From assembly GCF_000367365.1 (NCBI RefSeq), contig NZ_BARF01000094.1:1-64000 (forward strand): a stretch of 64,000 nucleotides of DNA. Reading direction: 5' to 3'. The translations under genes and the position numbers were made by a program. Below, one piece after another: positions 35,387-43,577 of this stretch. Every line of letters starts with the position of its first letter. Position 1 is the stretch's first letter. The notes under the pieces are model-generated. The model saw only the letters and a program-made list of their open reading frames with translations. It was not told where the DNA came from and ran no database searches. The stretch comes from Streptomyces prunicolor NBRC 13075. Lineage in GTDB: Bacteria > Actinomycetota > Actinomycetes > Streptomycetales > Streptomycetaceae.

Positions 35387-35409
35387 CTGTCAGTGGTGGG
35401 GTGCAGACT
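35387..35409 (+). promoter_or_regulatory. RecA-NDp (PafBC-type) DNA-damage promoter
   Basis: CTGTCAGTG-N8-CAGACT is nearly identical to the site at 32392, including the spacing and the -10. It sits 49 bases before the start of the Asp-box protein gene. Confidence 0.68.
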
Positions 35410-35458
35410 GGCTGGTGATGGGGGCAAAGTCGCCAAAAACGCAGCGGAGGTGACCGGC

Positions 35459-36544
35459 ATGACGGAGGTACTGCTCGCGGTGGGCACGCGAAAAGGCCTG
35501 TTCATCGGGCGTAAGCGGGGTGGGATCTGGGAGTTCGACGAGAGTCCGTACTTCAACGCGCAGGCGCTGTATTCGGTCGCTGTCGACACCAGAGGCCCCA
35601 CACCGAGACTGCTGGCGGGTGGTGACAGCTCTCACTGGGGTCCGTCCGTGTTCCACTCCGACGACCTGGGCCGCACCTGGGCCGAGCCGGCGCGGCCCGC
35701 GGTCAAGTTCCCGAAGGACACGGGGGCTTCGCTGGAGCGGGTCTGGCAGCTGCACCCGGCGGCAGCCGAGCCCGACGTGGTGTACGCGGGCACGGAGCCG
35801 GCCGCGCTGTTCCGCTCCGAGGACCGCGGCGAGAGCTTCGAACTCGTCCGCCCCCTCTGGGAGCACCCCACGCGTTCACGGTGGGTTCCGGGCGGCGGCG
35901 GAGAAGGCCTGCACACGGTCCTGACCGACGAGCGCGACCCGCAGGCCGTGACGGTCGCCGTCTCGACGGCCGGGGTGTTCCGCACGGGCGACGGGGGCGA
36001 GAGCTGGGAGCCGTCCAACTCCGGTGTCTCCGCGGTGTTCCTGCCGGATCCGAACCCGGAGTTCGGCCAGTGCGTGCACAAGATCGCGCAGGACGCGGCG
36101 ACCCCGGACCGGCTGTATCTGCAGAACCACTGGGGTGTGTACCGAAGCGACGACGCGGGCGCGCACTGGACGGACATCGGCGCGGGCCTGCCGTCCACGT
36201 TCGGCTTCGCGGTGGCGGCCCACCCTCACCGCGGCGACACGGCCTACGTCTTCCCGATCAACGCCGACGCGGACCGGGTGCCCGCCGAGCACCGGTGCCG
36301 GGTCTTCCGTACGGCGGACGCCGGCCTGAATTGGGAGCCGTTGTCGGCGGGGCTGCCGTCGGAGGATCACTACGGCACGGTGTTGCGCGACGCGATGTGC
36401 ACGGACGACGCGGACCCGGCGGGCGTGTACTTCGGCAATCGCAACGGCGAGGTGTTCGCGTCGGACGACGACGGGGACAGCTGGCGGCAGTTGGCGTCGC
36501 ATCTCCCGGATGTGCTGTGCGTGCGGGCGGCGGTCGTCGGGTGA
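35459..36544 (+). CDS. Asp-box (BNR/sialidase-like) beta-propeller protein
   Basis: A 361-aa intracellular-looking propeller with six Asp-box motifs (SxDxGxxW-type): SDDLGRTW, SEDRGESF, TGDGGESW, SDDAGAHW, TADAGLNW and SDDDGDSW. It has no signal peptide and no sialidase arginine triad that I can identify, so it is probably a WD40/VPS10-type scaffold or a non-sialidase enzyme. The ATG at 35459 follows GCGGAGGTGACC. Its promoter resembles the damage-inducible RecA-NDp type. Confidence 0.82.
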   Translation: MTEVLLAVGTRKGLFIGRKRGGIWEFDESPYFNAQALYSVAVDTRGPTPRLLAGGDSSHWGPSVFHSDDLGRTWAEPARPAVKFPKDTGASLERVWQLHPAAAEPDVVYAGTEPAALFRSEDRGESFELVRPLWEHPTRSRWVPGGGGEGLHTVLTDERDPQAVTVAVSTAGVFRTGDGGESWEPSNSGVSAVFLPDPNPEFGQCVHKIAQDAATPDRLYLQNHWGVYRSDDAGAHWTDIGAGLPSTFGFAVAAHPHRGDTAYVFPINADADRVPAEHRCRVFRTADAGLNWEPLSAGLPSEDHYGTVLRDAMCTDDADPAGVYFGNRNGEVFASDDDGDSWRQLASHLPDVLCVRAAVVG

Positions 36545-36662
36545 GGGCGCGAACTCCGTTGCGGCGAGGCTTCGTTCACACGCGTCCACGGTTCGGTCGT
36601 TCTCGGTCGGGCTTCGAGCACCGGTTGATCGCCGGGCCCTGTACGGCAGTAGGGTGACGCCC

Positions 36663-37340
36663 GTGGCACCACGACCGTTGCATGAGATTGTCGAACCGGG
36701 CTGGGCGAAAGCCCTGGAACCCGTGGCCGGACGCGTCGCCGGGATGGGGGACTTCCTGCGCGCGGAGATCGCCGCCGGGCGCACCTATCTACCGGCCGGA
36801 CCGAATGTCCTCCGCGCCTTCCAGCAGTCCTTCGACGACGTCCGCGTCCTGATCGTCGGACAGGATCCGTATCCGACGCCGGGGCACGCGGTGGGGCTGT
36901 CGTTCTCGGTGGCTCCGGAGGTACGTCCGCTGCCGCCGAGCCTGCTCAACATCTACCGGGAGCTGAACACGGACCTGGGGCTGCCCCAGCCGTCCAACGG
37001 CGATCTGACCCCGTGGAGCCAGCAGGGGGTGCTGCTGCTCAACAGGGCGCTCACCACGGCCCCGCGCAGTCCGGCCGCGCATCGCGGCAAGGGCTGGGAA
37101 GAGGTCACCGAGCAGGCGATACGGGCGCTGGCGGGGCGCGGCAAGCCGCTGGTGTCGATCCTGTGGGGCCGCGACGCCCGTAACCTCCGGCCCCTCCTCG
37201 GCGACCTGCCCTCGGTGGAGTCCTCGCACCCGTCCCCGATGTCGGCCGACCGCGGCTTCTTCGGCTCCCGCCCCTTCAGCCGCGCCAACGACCTGCTGGT
37301 CCGGCAGGGAGGACAACCGGTGGACTGGCGTCTGCCGTGA
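36663..37340 (+). CDS. ung: Uracil-DNA glycosylase
   Basis: A 225-aa family-1 UDG that removes uracil from DNA as the first step of base excision repair. The catalytic Asp68 is in GQDPYPTPGHAVGLSFS, with the Tyr of that motif blocking thymine. The minor-groove loop HPSPMS is close to the consensus HPSPLS. The GTG at 36663 is chosen; TAGGGT seven bases upstream suggests leaderless transcription. The downstream kinase gene overlaps its stop (GTGA). Confidence 0.95.
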   Translation: MAPRPLHEIVEPGWAKALEPVAGRVAGMGDFLRAEIAAGRTYLPAGPNVLRAFQQSFDDVRVLIVGQDPYPTPGHAVGLSFSVAPEVRPLPPSLLNIYRELNTDLGLPQPSNGDLTPWSQQGVLLLNRALTTAPRSPAAHRGKGWEEVTEQAIRALAGRGKPLVSILWGRDARNLRPLLGDLPSVESSHPSPMSADRGFFGSRPFSRANDLLVRQGGQPVDWRLP

Positions 37341-38365
37341 CGGTTCCGGGGGACGGTTCACCGGATGACGTGGGCAGATTCCTCGCCGTGGACTCGGGAG
37401 GCTCCGGGCTCCGTGTCGTCGTGGGCGAGGTCGGTGGCAGCCGGACCTCGGCTCCGCTCTCGTCCGGGGAACCCGTTCGGACCGGTGCACGTGGCATCGA
37501 TCCCGGACATTTCATGGAGCAACTGGCGCCCATGGTGCGGGTGTTGGCCGAAAAGGCCACAGTGGGTGAGTTGGGTACGGCGGTGATCGGAGCCGCCGGG
37601 CTCGCCACCCTCGGGGACGGGTTGCGGGCCGAGTTGCCGGGGGCGCTGGCCCGGGAGTTCGGGGTGCGGACCGTCGCGCTCGCCGCTGATGCCGTCACCG
37701 CCTATGTGGGTGCCCTCGGGGCGCGACCCGGTGCCGTGGTCGCCGCCGGTACCGGGCTGATCACGATCGGCACCGATCTCACCAGGTGGCGAAGAGCCGA
37801 CGGTTGGGGGCATCTCCTCGGCGACTGCGGTGGCGGGGCCTGGATCGGGCGGGCCGGGCTGGAGGCGGCGCTGCGGGCGTACGACGGGCGGGACGGTGGT
37901 TCCGGGGCGCTGTTGAGCTGTGCCGAGGAGCAGTTCGGGGCGATGGCGGGCTTGCCTGGCCAGGTGTATCCGCGGTCGGACCGGCCCGCCGTACTCGCCG
38001 CTTTCGCGCCCCGTGTCGCCGAGTGCGCCGCGGACGACCCGGTGGCGGCCGGCATCCTGCGCGCCGCCGCCCGGCACATGGCCGAGTCCGCCGTCGCGGT
38101 CTGCCCGGCCGGCGGCGAGCCCCAAGTCGCGCTCACCGGTGGCCTGTTCCAGATGGGCGAGCCTCTCCTCGTACCGCTGCACGAGGAGTTGGCGAAACGG
38201 CTGCCGCATGCGCGGGTGGTTCCGGCGGCGGGTGATCCGTTGGACGGTGCCGTGCGGATCGCGCGTGATCTTGCCGCGGGTGCGCTCGCGCTGCCGTGTG
38301 ACGGCGTGATGCTCTCCGTGGTGAGCCCAACGGGACTCCGTGGCGATCCCAAAGGGACAAGGTGA
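37337..38365 (+). CDS. BadF/BadG/BcrA/BcrD ATPase-type kinase (N-acetylglucosamine kinase-like)
   Basis: A 342-aa sugar kinase/actin-fold protein. The phosphate-1 loop is LAVDSGGSGLRVVVGE, the phosphate-2 loop GAVVAAGTGLITIGTD is followed by GWGHLLGDCGGGAWIGR, and the adenosine region is VALTGGLFQMGEPLL. The family includes eukaryotic-type GlcNAc kinase and the 2-hydroxyacyl-CoA dehydratase activator; the lack of cysteines for an iron-sulfur site favours a sugar kinase. Coupled to ung by a GTGA overlap, for no obvious functional reason. Confidence 0.85.
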   Translation: MTVPGDGSPDDVGRFLAVDSGGSGLRVVVGEVGGSRTSAPLSSGEPVRTGARGIDPGHFMEQLAPMVRVLAEKATVGELGTAVIGAAGLATLGDGLRAELPGALAREFGVRTVALAADAVTAYVGALGARPGAVVAAGTGLITIGTDLTRWRRADGWGHLLGDCGGGAWIGRAGLEAALRAYDGRDGGSGALLSCAEEQFGAMAGLPGQVYPRSDRPAVLAAFAPRVAECAADDPVAAGILRAAARHMAESAVAVCPAGGEPQVALTGGLFQMGEPLLVPLHEELAKRLPHARVVPAAGDPLDGAVRIARDLAAGALALPCDGVMLSVVSPTGLRGDPKGTR

Positions 38366-38470
38366 TCGCTTCTGATCCGTACGTAACTCATCAGACAAAA
38401 CAGGACGGATACCGCTCACCTGCACCCTCCCCGAACAGGGGAGCCCCAGAAGCCAGTAACATGCCTCGCC

Positions 38471-39394
38471 ATGAGCTCCCCCACTGGGCCCGCGTCCGGC
38501 CTGCCAGTACGAATGCCGCGACCTCGCCAGCCCGGGCGGCACCGCCGACCCGAGCAGCTGGCGGCTCCCGAGGGCGCGCCCGCGCTGGTTCTGGCCGTGC
38601 CGGGCACGCCCAGCGCCGCCACGCGCAGCCTCGCCGAGGAGGTCGTGAGCATCGCGCGCTCCGAGCTGCCCGGTCTCGACGGCCGCATCGGTTATCTCGA
38701 CGGGGACGACTCCGAGTTCCCCACGCTGACGTCCGTGCTCGCGCACGCCGCTGAAGAGCGCACCGCCCGCTTCGAGCAGGCCAGGGCCGCCGGTGCCGAC
38801 GTCAAGGAGCCCGACGGGCCGGTGGCCGTCGTCGTTCCGCTGCTCGCCGGTCCGGACAGCGCGCTGCTGCGTCAGGTCCGCCAGGCCGTCATGGACAGCC
38901 GTGTCGCGGCCGACCTGACCGATGTGCTCGGCCCGCATCCGTTGCTCGCCGAGGCGCTGCACGTGCGGCTGTCCGAGGCGGGTCTGGCCCGTGCCGACCG
39001 CGCCCGGCTGTTCACCGTGGCGACCGCCGCGGACGGCATCATCCTCGCGTCCGTGGGCGGCGAGGAGGCCGTGCAGGCGGCCGGGATCACCGGCATGCTG
39101 CTCGCCGCGCGTCTCGCCGTGCCGGTGATGGCGGCGGCTCTGGACCAGGAGGGTTCGATCGCGGCCATCGCGGAGCAGCTGCGCGGCTCGGGCTCGCAGC
39201 AGCTGGCGCTGGCGCCGTACCTTATCGGCCCGGAGATCGACCCGGGTCTGCTCCAGGGTGCCGCCGCCGAGGCCGGCTGTGCCGCCGCCGAGGCGCTCGG
39301 CCCGTACCCGGCGATCGGCAAGCTCGCGCTCGCCAAGTACACGACGGCGCTGGGTATCGCCCAGCCACAGGCACAGGGCGCACCGGTTCGCTGA
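38471..39394 (+). CDS. Sirohydrochlorin chelatase (CbiX)-like protein with altered motif
   Basis: A 307-aa protein with two half-domains of the CbiX/SirB chelatase fold. The usual metal-binding AHGS at the start of the first half is replaced by VPGT (residues 43-46, Pro in place of His). The motif LGPHPLLAEALHVRL keeps the second-half pattern. Chelatase activity is therefore doubtful; this may be a paralogue with another role. No cobalamin or siroheme genes are adjacent. The start ATG has no Shine-Dalgarno; TAACAT upstream suggests a leaderless mRNA. Confidence 0.75.
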   Translation: MSSPTGPASGLPVRMPRPRQPGRHRRPEQLAAPEGAPALVLAVPGTPSAATRSLAEEVVSIARSELPGLDGRIGYLDGDDSEFPTLTSVLAHAAEERTARFEQARAAGADVKEPDGPVAVVVPLLAGPDSALLRQVRQAVMDSRVAADLTDVLGPHPLLAEALHVRLSEAGLARADRARLFTVATAADGIILASVGGEEAVQAAGITGMLLAARLAVPVMAAALDQEGSIAAIAEQLRGSGSQQLALAPYLIGPEIDPGLLQGAAAEAGCAAAEALGPYPAIGKLALAKYTTALGIAQPQAQGAPVR

Positions 39395-39422
39395 CCCAAC
39401 CGGCACGTGTAACGCCGTAGCG

Positions 39423-39461
39423 CCGAAAGGGCCCCTCCTCACGCGGGAGCGGGCCCTTCGG
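39423..39461. terminator. Bidirectional terminator between chelatase-like and lactonase genes
   Basis: CCGAAAGGGCCC and GGGCCCTTCGG pair around a loop that itself contains CTCC/GGAG. It lies between two convergent genes. Confidence 0.75.
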
Positions 39462-39485
39462 CATGCTGCGGAGACGACAGCCGGG

Positions 39486-40523
39486 TCAGTCGAAGATCAC
39501 GCAGGACGCGGCGGTCACCTTGATCGAGCCGCTGCGGCGCGGGATACCCGTCGCGGGGTCGACGGTGAACCAAGTCACATCGCCGGAGCGCTCGTTCGCG
39601 ACGTACAGGTGGCCTCCGGCCTCGGTGAGCGCGCGCGGCCAGTGGCCCTCGCAGGGGACCGTGCCGACCAGCCGCAGCCCGTCGCCCTCGACGGCGAGCA
39701 CGGAGAGCACGTCCTCGCCGCGGGTCGCCGTCCAGACGAAGCGGCCGTCCGGCGAGGTCACGATGCCGGAGGGGTAGGCGGCGTCGCCGTCCGGCGGACC
39801 GGGCAGGACCGCCACCTCGGTCAGCGGCTTCAGCGAGCCGCTCTCGGCGTCCCAGCGGCAGACGGTGACGGTCGGGGTGAGTTCGTTGAGGACGTAGGCG
39901 TGGCTGCCGTCCGGGTGGAAGGCCAGGTGGCGGGGGCCCGAGCCGGGCCGTAGCGCGATCTCGCGGTGCAGTACGGGGCGGCCGTCCGCCAGCGTGCACA
40001 CCCGCACGGAGTCGGTGCCGAGGTCGACGCTGACCGCCCAACGGCCGCTCGGGTCGGGCTGGATCTGGTGGGCGTGCGGACCCTGCTGGCGCTGTTCGTG
40101 CGGGCCGGAGCCGGTGTGCCGGAGCTGTCCGGAGGGGCGGTTCGCCAGGGTGCCGTCCGGGCGGACCGGTACGGCGGTGACGCTGCCGGAGCCGTAGTCG
40201 GCGGTGAGGACGTGCCCCGCGAACAGGCTCAGGTGGGTCGGTCCCGCGCCGCCGACGCGCACCGGCGTACCGAGCGGCTCCAGCTTGTCGCCGTTCACGC
40301 GGTACGCGGCCACCGCACCCTCGGCCGTCTCGCTGACGGCGTAGAGCGTGCCCCCGTCGGGAGCCAGGGCGAGATACGAGGGGTCGGGGACGCCGTCGAC
40401 GCTGCTCAGGACGGTCAGCGCGCCGCTGTCCGCGTCCACGGCCGCCGTGACGACACCCGGGCCGCCCGCTGCCGTGAACGACCCGATGAAGGCCCGCCGT
40501 CCCCGCCTGTCGCCGTCTGCCAC
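39486..40523 (-). CDS. Lactonase family protein (6-phosphogluconolactonase-like propeller)
   Basis: A 345-aa seven-bladed beta-propeller of the YbhE/Pgl lactonase family. Signature elements are RRAFIGSFTAAGGPGV at the start, PSYLALAPDGGTLYAVSE, the GPHEQRQQGPHAHQ metal/active-site segment, GPRHLAFHPDGSHAYVLNE and NWPRALT-like HWPRALTEAGGHLYVANE. It has no signal peptide and probably hydrolyses a sugar lactone in the cytoplasm. The GTG at 40523 has GAGAGGGG upstream. Confidence 0.9.
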   Translation of the reverse strand: MADGDRRGRRAFIGSFTAAGGPGVVTAAVDADSGALTVLSSVDGVPDPSYLALAPDGGTLYAVSETAEGAVAAYRVNGDKLEPLGTPVRVGGAGPTHLSLFAGHVLTADYGSGSVTAVPVRPDGTLANRPSGQLRHTGSGPHEQRQQGPHAHQIQPDPSGRWAVSVDLGTDSVRVCTLADGRPVLHREIALRPGSGPRHLAFHPDGSHAYVLNELTPTVTVCRWDAESGSLKPLTEVAVLPGPPDGDAAYPSGIVTSPDGRFVWTATRGEDVLSVLAVEGDGLRLVGTVPCEGHWPRALTEAGGHLYVANERSGDVTWFTVDPATGIPRRSGSIKVTAASCVIFD

Positions 40524-40662
40524 CGCTGTCCCCTCTCGGTCAGTGCCGTCCGGGGTGACGGTAGCAGCCGATCATGACCGGTCTAGACCAAATCCCGGAG
40601 CTTGCTGCACGGCCGTACGGGTCTCGCTCCCGTACCGGCTCACGTCTCGCACCCGTACCCGC

Positions 40663-42156
40663 TCACGCTCCGACGAGCCGCGAACCGGACCGTGCGCGCA
40701 GGGGTTCGGCGAGGTCGGCGAGGGCGCGTTCCAGGCCGTGGAGGTGGGCCAGCGCGGGCTCGGCGGGTGGCCGGGCGGACGTGGCCGTGAGGTGTGACGC
40801 GTCGCCGTCGGTGAGCGCCTCGACCGCGGTCTCCACGCGCCAACAAGCGGCGGCGAGGCGGGCATCGTGGGAGGCCTCGGGGTCGGCGGCCACCGTCACG
40901 AGACCGCGGATCTCGCGGGCGCAGTCGTCAAGCAGGGCGAGCACGCGGCGGGCGCGGCGCTTGCGGCCGAGCATCGGGTTCAGCGGGTGCACGAGGGGGG
41001 CGACGGACAACCGTACCCGGCCCAGGAGTTGCTCCAGTTCGGCGACGCGTCCGGCGGGGTCGGCCGTCGCGGAACCGGCGAGGCGGGCGGCGGCCTCGGC
41101 GGTGCAGGTGTGGACGCAGCGCAGGGCGCGCTGGATCCAGGCGTCGGTGGTGGTGTGGGTGGTCACCGGGAGCACGAGGAGGACGGCCAGCACGGCACCG
41201 AGCGCGCCGACGCCGGTCTCCGCGAACCGCAGCGCCAGCAGGCCGGGGTTCAGGACGCCGAGGAGGCCGTAGAGCAGCTCGGCCAGCATGGTCACCGCGA
41301 GCATCATCCAGGTGTAGGAGACGGCGGCCGAGTAGAAGATCACGAAGACGCAGGCGGCGACCAGGAGCGCGGTGGGCACGGGGGCGCCCTGGACCGGGAC
41401 GGCGACGAGCAGGCCCAGAGCGATGCCGAGGACCGTGCCGAGGACGCGGCGGAAGCCGCGGACCACGGTCTCGCCGCGCGAGGCGGTGTTCACGAAGATC
41501 CACCAGGTGGCGCCGACGGCCCAGTACCAGCGCTGCCCGGACACCAACTGGCCCACCACGAGGGCGAATCCGGCACCGGCGGTCGCCTGGACGGCCTGCC
41601 TCGTGGTCACCCGGGCCAGGCCGCCAGCGGCAGTCGGTGCGGGTACGGCGGTCGGGGGCAGTCGGCGTTCGTAGCACCAGAGGCCGAAGCGGACCGTCGC
41701 CGCGGTGAGGACGGAGAGGCCAACTGCCGCGTACAACGCGGGCAGTTGGTCGGTGGTCGCGTGCAGGAACTGCGCCACGAAGAAGGTCATGAACGCGAAG
41801 ACGCCGAGGCTGTGGCCGCGCGGTCCCCAGCGGCGGGCGTAGACGCCGGCGCCGACCACGGCGAGGAAGGTGAGGTCGCGGGCGACGGGGTGGTCGTGCA
41901 GTTCGGCCGCGGCGGCGAGCACCGGCAGGCCCACGCAGGGCAGCAAGGCGGTGGTGACGGTCTGCCCGCGCACCGTGGGGTCCGTCACCGTGAACAGGGC
42001 GAGCAGCGCGGCGAGACCGCCGGTGACGGCGCCCGCGAGGGACTGTCCGGTCAGGCTGCAGACGACGACCGCGAGGCCGATACCGAGGACGGCCCGAGTG
42101 GCGAACCGCAGCCGCGCGCGCCCCGGGTCCGGAGCCACGAACACCCTTTTCAGCAC
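40663..42156 (-). CDS. FUSC family inner-membrane protein
   Basis: A 497-aa protein of the same class as the one at 13732. Hydrophobic bundle 1 (about residues 15-150) is followed by a short loop and bundle 2 (about 175-330, with GQRWYWAVGATWWIFVNTAS) and a cytoplasmic helical tail. It probably exports aromatic or other small compounds. The GTG at 42156 (VLKRVFVAPDPG) fits homology; the frame is open much further upstream, but that part has no family similarity. It is divergent from the Lrp-type regulator at 42347, which may control it. Confidence 0.82.
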   Translation of the reverse strand: MLKRVFVAPDPGRARLRFATRAVLGIGLAVVVCSLTGQSLAGAVTGGLAALLALFTVTDPTVRGQTVTTALLPCVGLPVLAAAAELHDHPVARDLTFLAVVGAGVYARRWGPRGHSLGVFAFMTFFVAQFLHATTDQLPALYAAVGLSVLTAATVRFGLWCYERRLPPTAVPAPTAAGGLARVTTRQAVQATAGAGFALVVGQLVSGQRWYWAVGATWWIFVNTASRGETVVRGFRRVLGTVLGIALGLLVAVPVQGAPVPTALLVAACVFVIFYSAAVSYTWMMLAVTMLAELLYGLLGVLNPGLLALRFAETGVGALGAVLAVLLVLPVTTHTTTDAWIQRALRCVHTCTAEAAARLAGSATADPAGRVAELEQLLGRVRLSVAPLVHPLNPMLGRKRRARRVLALLDDCAREIRGLVTVAADPEASHDARLAAACWRVETAVEALTDGDASHLTATSARPPAEPALAHLHGLERALADLAEPLRARSGSRLVGA

Positions 42157-42297
42157 TGCTTCCCGCCCCCTGCGATCGCCCCTGGACACCGGCCGAACAC
42201 CGGCATGAAAAAGGCGCCGCGGAGGTCCGCAGCGCCATCGACATGCCCATGAGAGCATCATTGAGGCGAGTGGCTCAAGTGGCTCGCGATCAGGTGT

Positions 42298-42346
42298 GCC
42301 ATTGGCGCAGTCGCCGAGGGTAGGGCCATTGGTACAGTTTTCTGCC
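42298..42346 (+). promoter_or_regulatory. Direct repeats and -10 box before the Lrp-type gene
   Basis: GCCATTGG occurs at 42298-42305 and 42325-42332, 27 bp apart, in the region between the divergent FUSC and Lrp-type genes. TACAGT follows eight bases before the ATG, which suggests leaderless transcription. Lrp proteins often bind repeated phased sites; here the assignment is tentative. Confidence 0.4.
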
Positions 42347-42823
42347 ATGAGCGTGGACGAACTCGACACCCGCATCCTCAGGCTGCTTCTGGAGCAGCCG
42401 CGTACCAGCGTGCGCGAGTACGCCCGGCTGCTCGGCGTCGCGCGCGGCACGCTCCAGGCGCGGCTCGACCGGCTGGAGCGGGACCGGGTGATCACCGGTA
42501 CGGGCCCCTCCCTCTCCCCCGCCGCGCTCGGGCACCCGGTGCTCGCGTTCGTGCACATCGAGGTCACCCAGGGGCATCTCGACGAGGTCGGGGACGCGCT
42601 GGCCGCCGTACCGGAGATCGTGGAGGCGTTCTCGATCACGGGCGGCGGGGATCTGCTCACCCGGGTCGTGGCACGGGACAACGGTCACCTGGAGGACGTG
42701 ATCCAGCAGCTGATCAGCCTGCCGGGAGTGGTCCGCACCCGGACCGAGATGGTGTTGCGCGAGCGCGTCCCGCACCGCCTGCTGCCGCTGGTGGAGTCGA
42801 TCGGCCGCGCGGCCGGGCAGTGA
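42347..42823 (+). CDS. Lrp/AsnC family transcriptional regulator
   Basis: A 158-aa regulator. The N-terminal HTH is DTRILRLLLEQPRTSVREYARLLGVARGTLQARLDRLE, and the C-terminal RAM/AsnC ligand domain runs from about residue 65 (VLAFVHIEVTQGHLDEV ... SITGGGDLLTRVVARDN). It may respond to an amino acid. The ATG at 42347 is favoured by the -10 box. Divergent from the FUSC exporter and followed 19 bp later by a HAD gene. Confidence 0.9.
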   Translation: MSVDELDTRILRLLLEQPRTSVREYARLLGVARGTLQARLDRLERDRVITGTGPSLSPAALGHPVLAFVHIEVTQGHLDEVGDALAAVPEIVEAFSITGGGDLLTRVVARDNGHLEDVIQQLISLPGVVRTRTEMVLRERVPHRLLPLVESIGRAAGQ

Positions 42824-42842
42824 CCCTTGGCATCCTGAACCC

Positions 42843-43535
42843 ATGAGCAACCTCGGCGACCTCTCGGTCATCCTCGATCTCGACGGAACACTCGTGGACA
42901 GCGAGCCGAACTACTACGAAGCCACCCGGCAGACCCTCGCCGAGCACGGCGTCCCGGACTTCACCTGGGCGCAGCACGAGCGTTTCGTCGGCATCAGCAC
43001 CCAGGAGACCCTCGTCCTCCTGAAGGAGCGCCACGGCCTGAAGGCGCCGGTGGAGGAGCTGCTCGCGGAGACCAACCGCCGTTATCTGGCGCTGGCCCGG
43101 GCCGCCACGCGTGTGTACCCGGAGATGCGGAAGTTCGTGGAGCTGCTCGCGGCCGAGGGGGTGCCGATGGCGGTGGCGTCGGGTTCGTCGCCGGAGGCCA
43201 TCGACGCGATCCTGACGGGCACCGGGCTCGACGCGTCGCTGCGGACCGTGGTCTCGGCGGACGAGGTGGCCCACGGCAAGCCCGCGCCGGACGTCTTCCT
43301 GGAGGCCGCGCGCCGGCTGGGGGCGGCTCCGGCCGACTGCGTGGTCCTGGAGGACGCGGCTCCCGGCGCGGCGGCGGCGCACGCGGCCGGGATGCGTTGC
43401 ATCGCGATCCCGTACGTGGCCGCGCAGGCCGACGCCCCCGAGTTCGCCACGGCGGGGCTGCTACTCCGGGGCGGGCAAGCGGAGTTCAGTGCGCAGAGGG
43501 CGTACGACTGGCTGGTCGGGCGCCCGGGGTCGTAA
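42843..43535 (+). CDS. HAD family phosphatase (beta-phosphoglucomutase/GPP-like)
   Basis: A 230-aa HAD enzyme with intact motif I LDLDGTLVDSE (Asp12 and Asp14), a helical cap, motif II VASGSSPE, motif III Lys in HGKPAPDVFLEAARRLG, and motif IV VVLEDAAPGAAAAHAAG. It probably dephosphorylates a small sugar phosphate. It lies 19 bp after the Lrp-type gene and may be co-transcribed. Confidence 0.9.
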   Translation: MSNLGDLSVILDLDGTLVDSEPNYYEATRQTLAEHGVPDFTWAQHERFVGISTQETLVLLKERHGLKAPVEELLAETNRRYLALARAATRVYPEMRKFVELLAAEGVPMAVASGSSPEAIDAILTGTGLDASLRTVVSADEVAHGKPAPDVFLEAARRLGAAPADCVVLEDAAPGAAAAHAAGMRCIAIPYVAAQADAPEFATAGLLLRGGQAEFSAQRAYDWLVGRPGS

Positions 43536-43577
43536 ACGCGAATGCGCCCGCTTGTTCGGTTCTGGGAGCATGCAGGA

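Noticed and set aside
42157..42681. N-terminal extension of the second FUSC protein by 175 codons
   Set aside because: Ser/Arg-rich shadow of the Lrp-type gene on the other strand; homology begins at the GTG at 42156.
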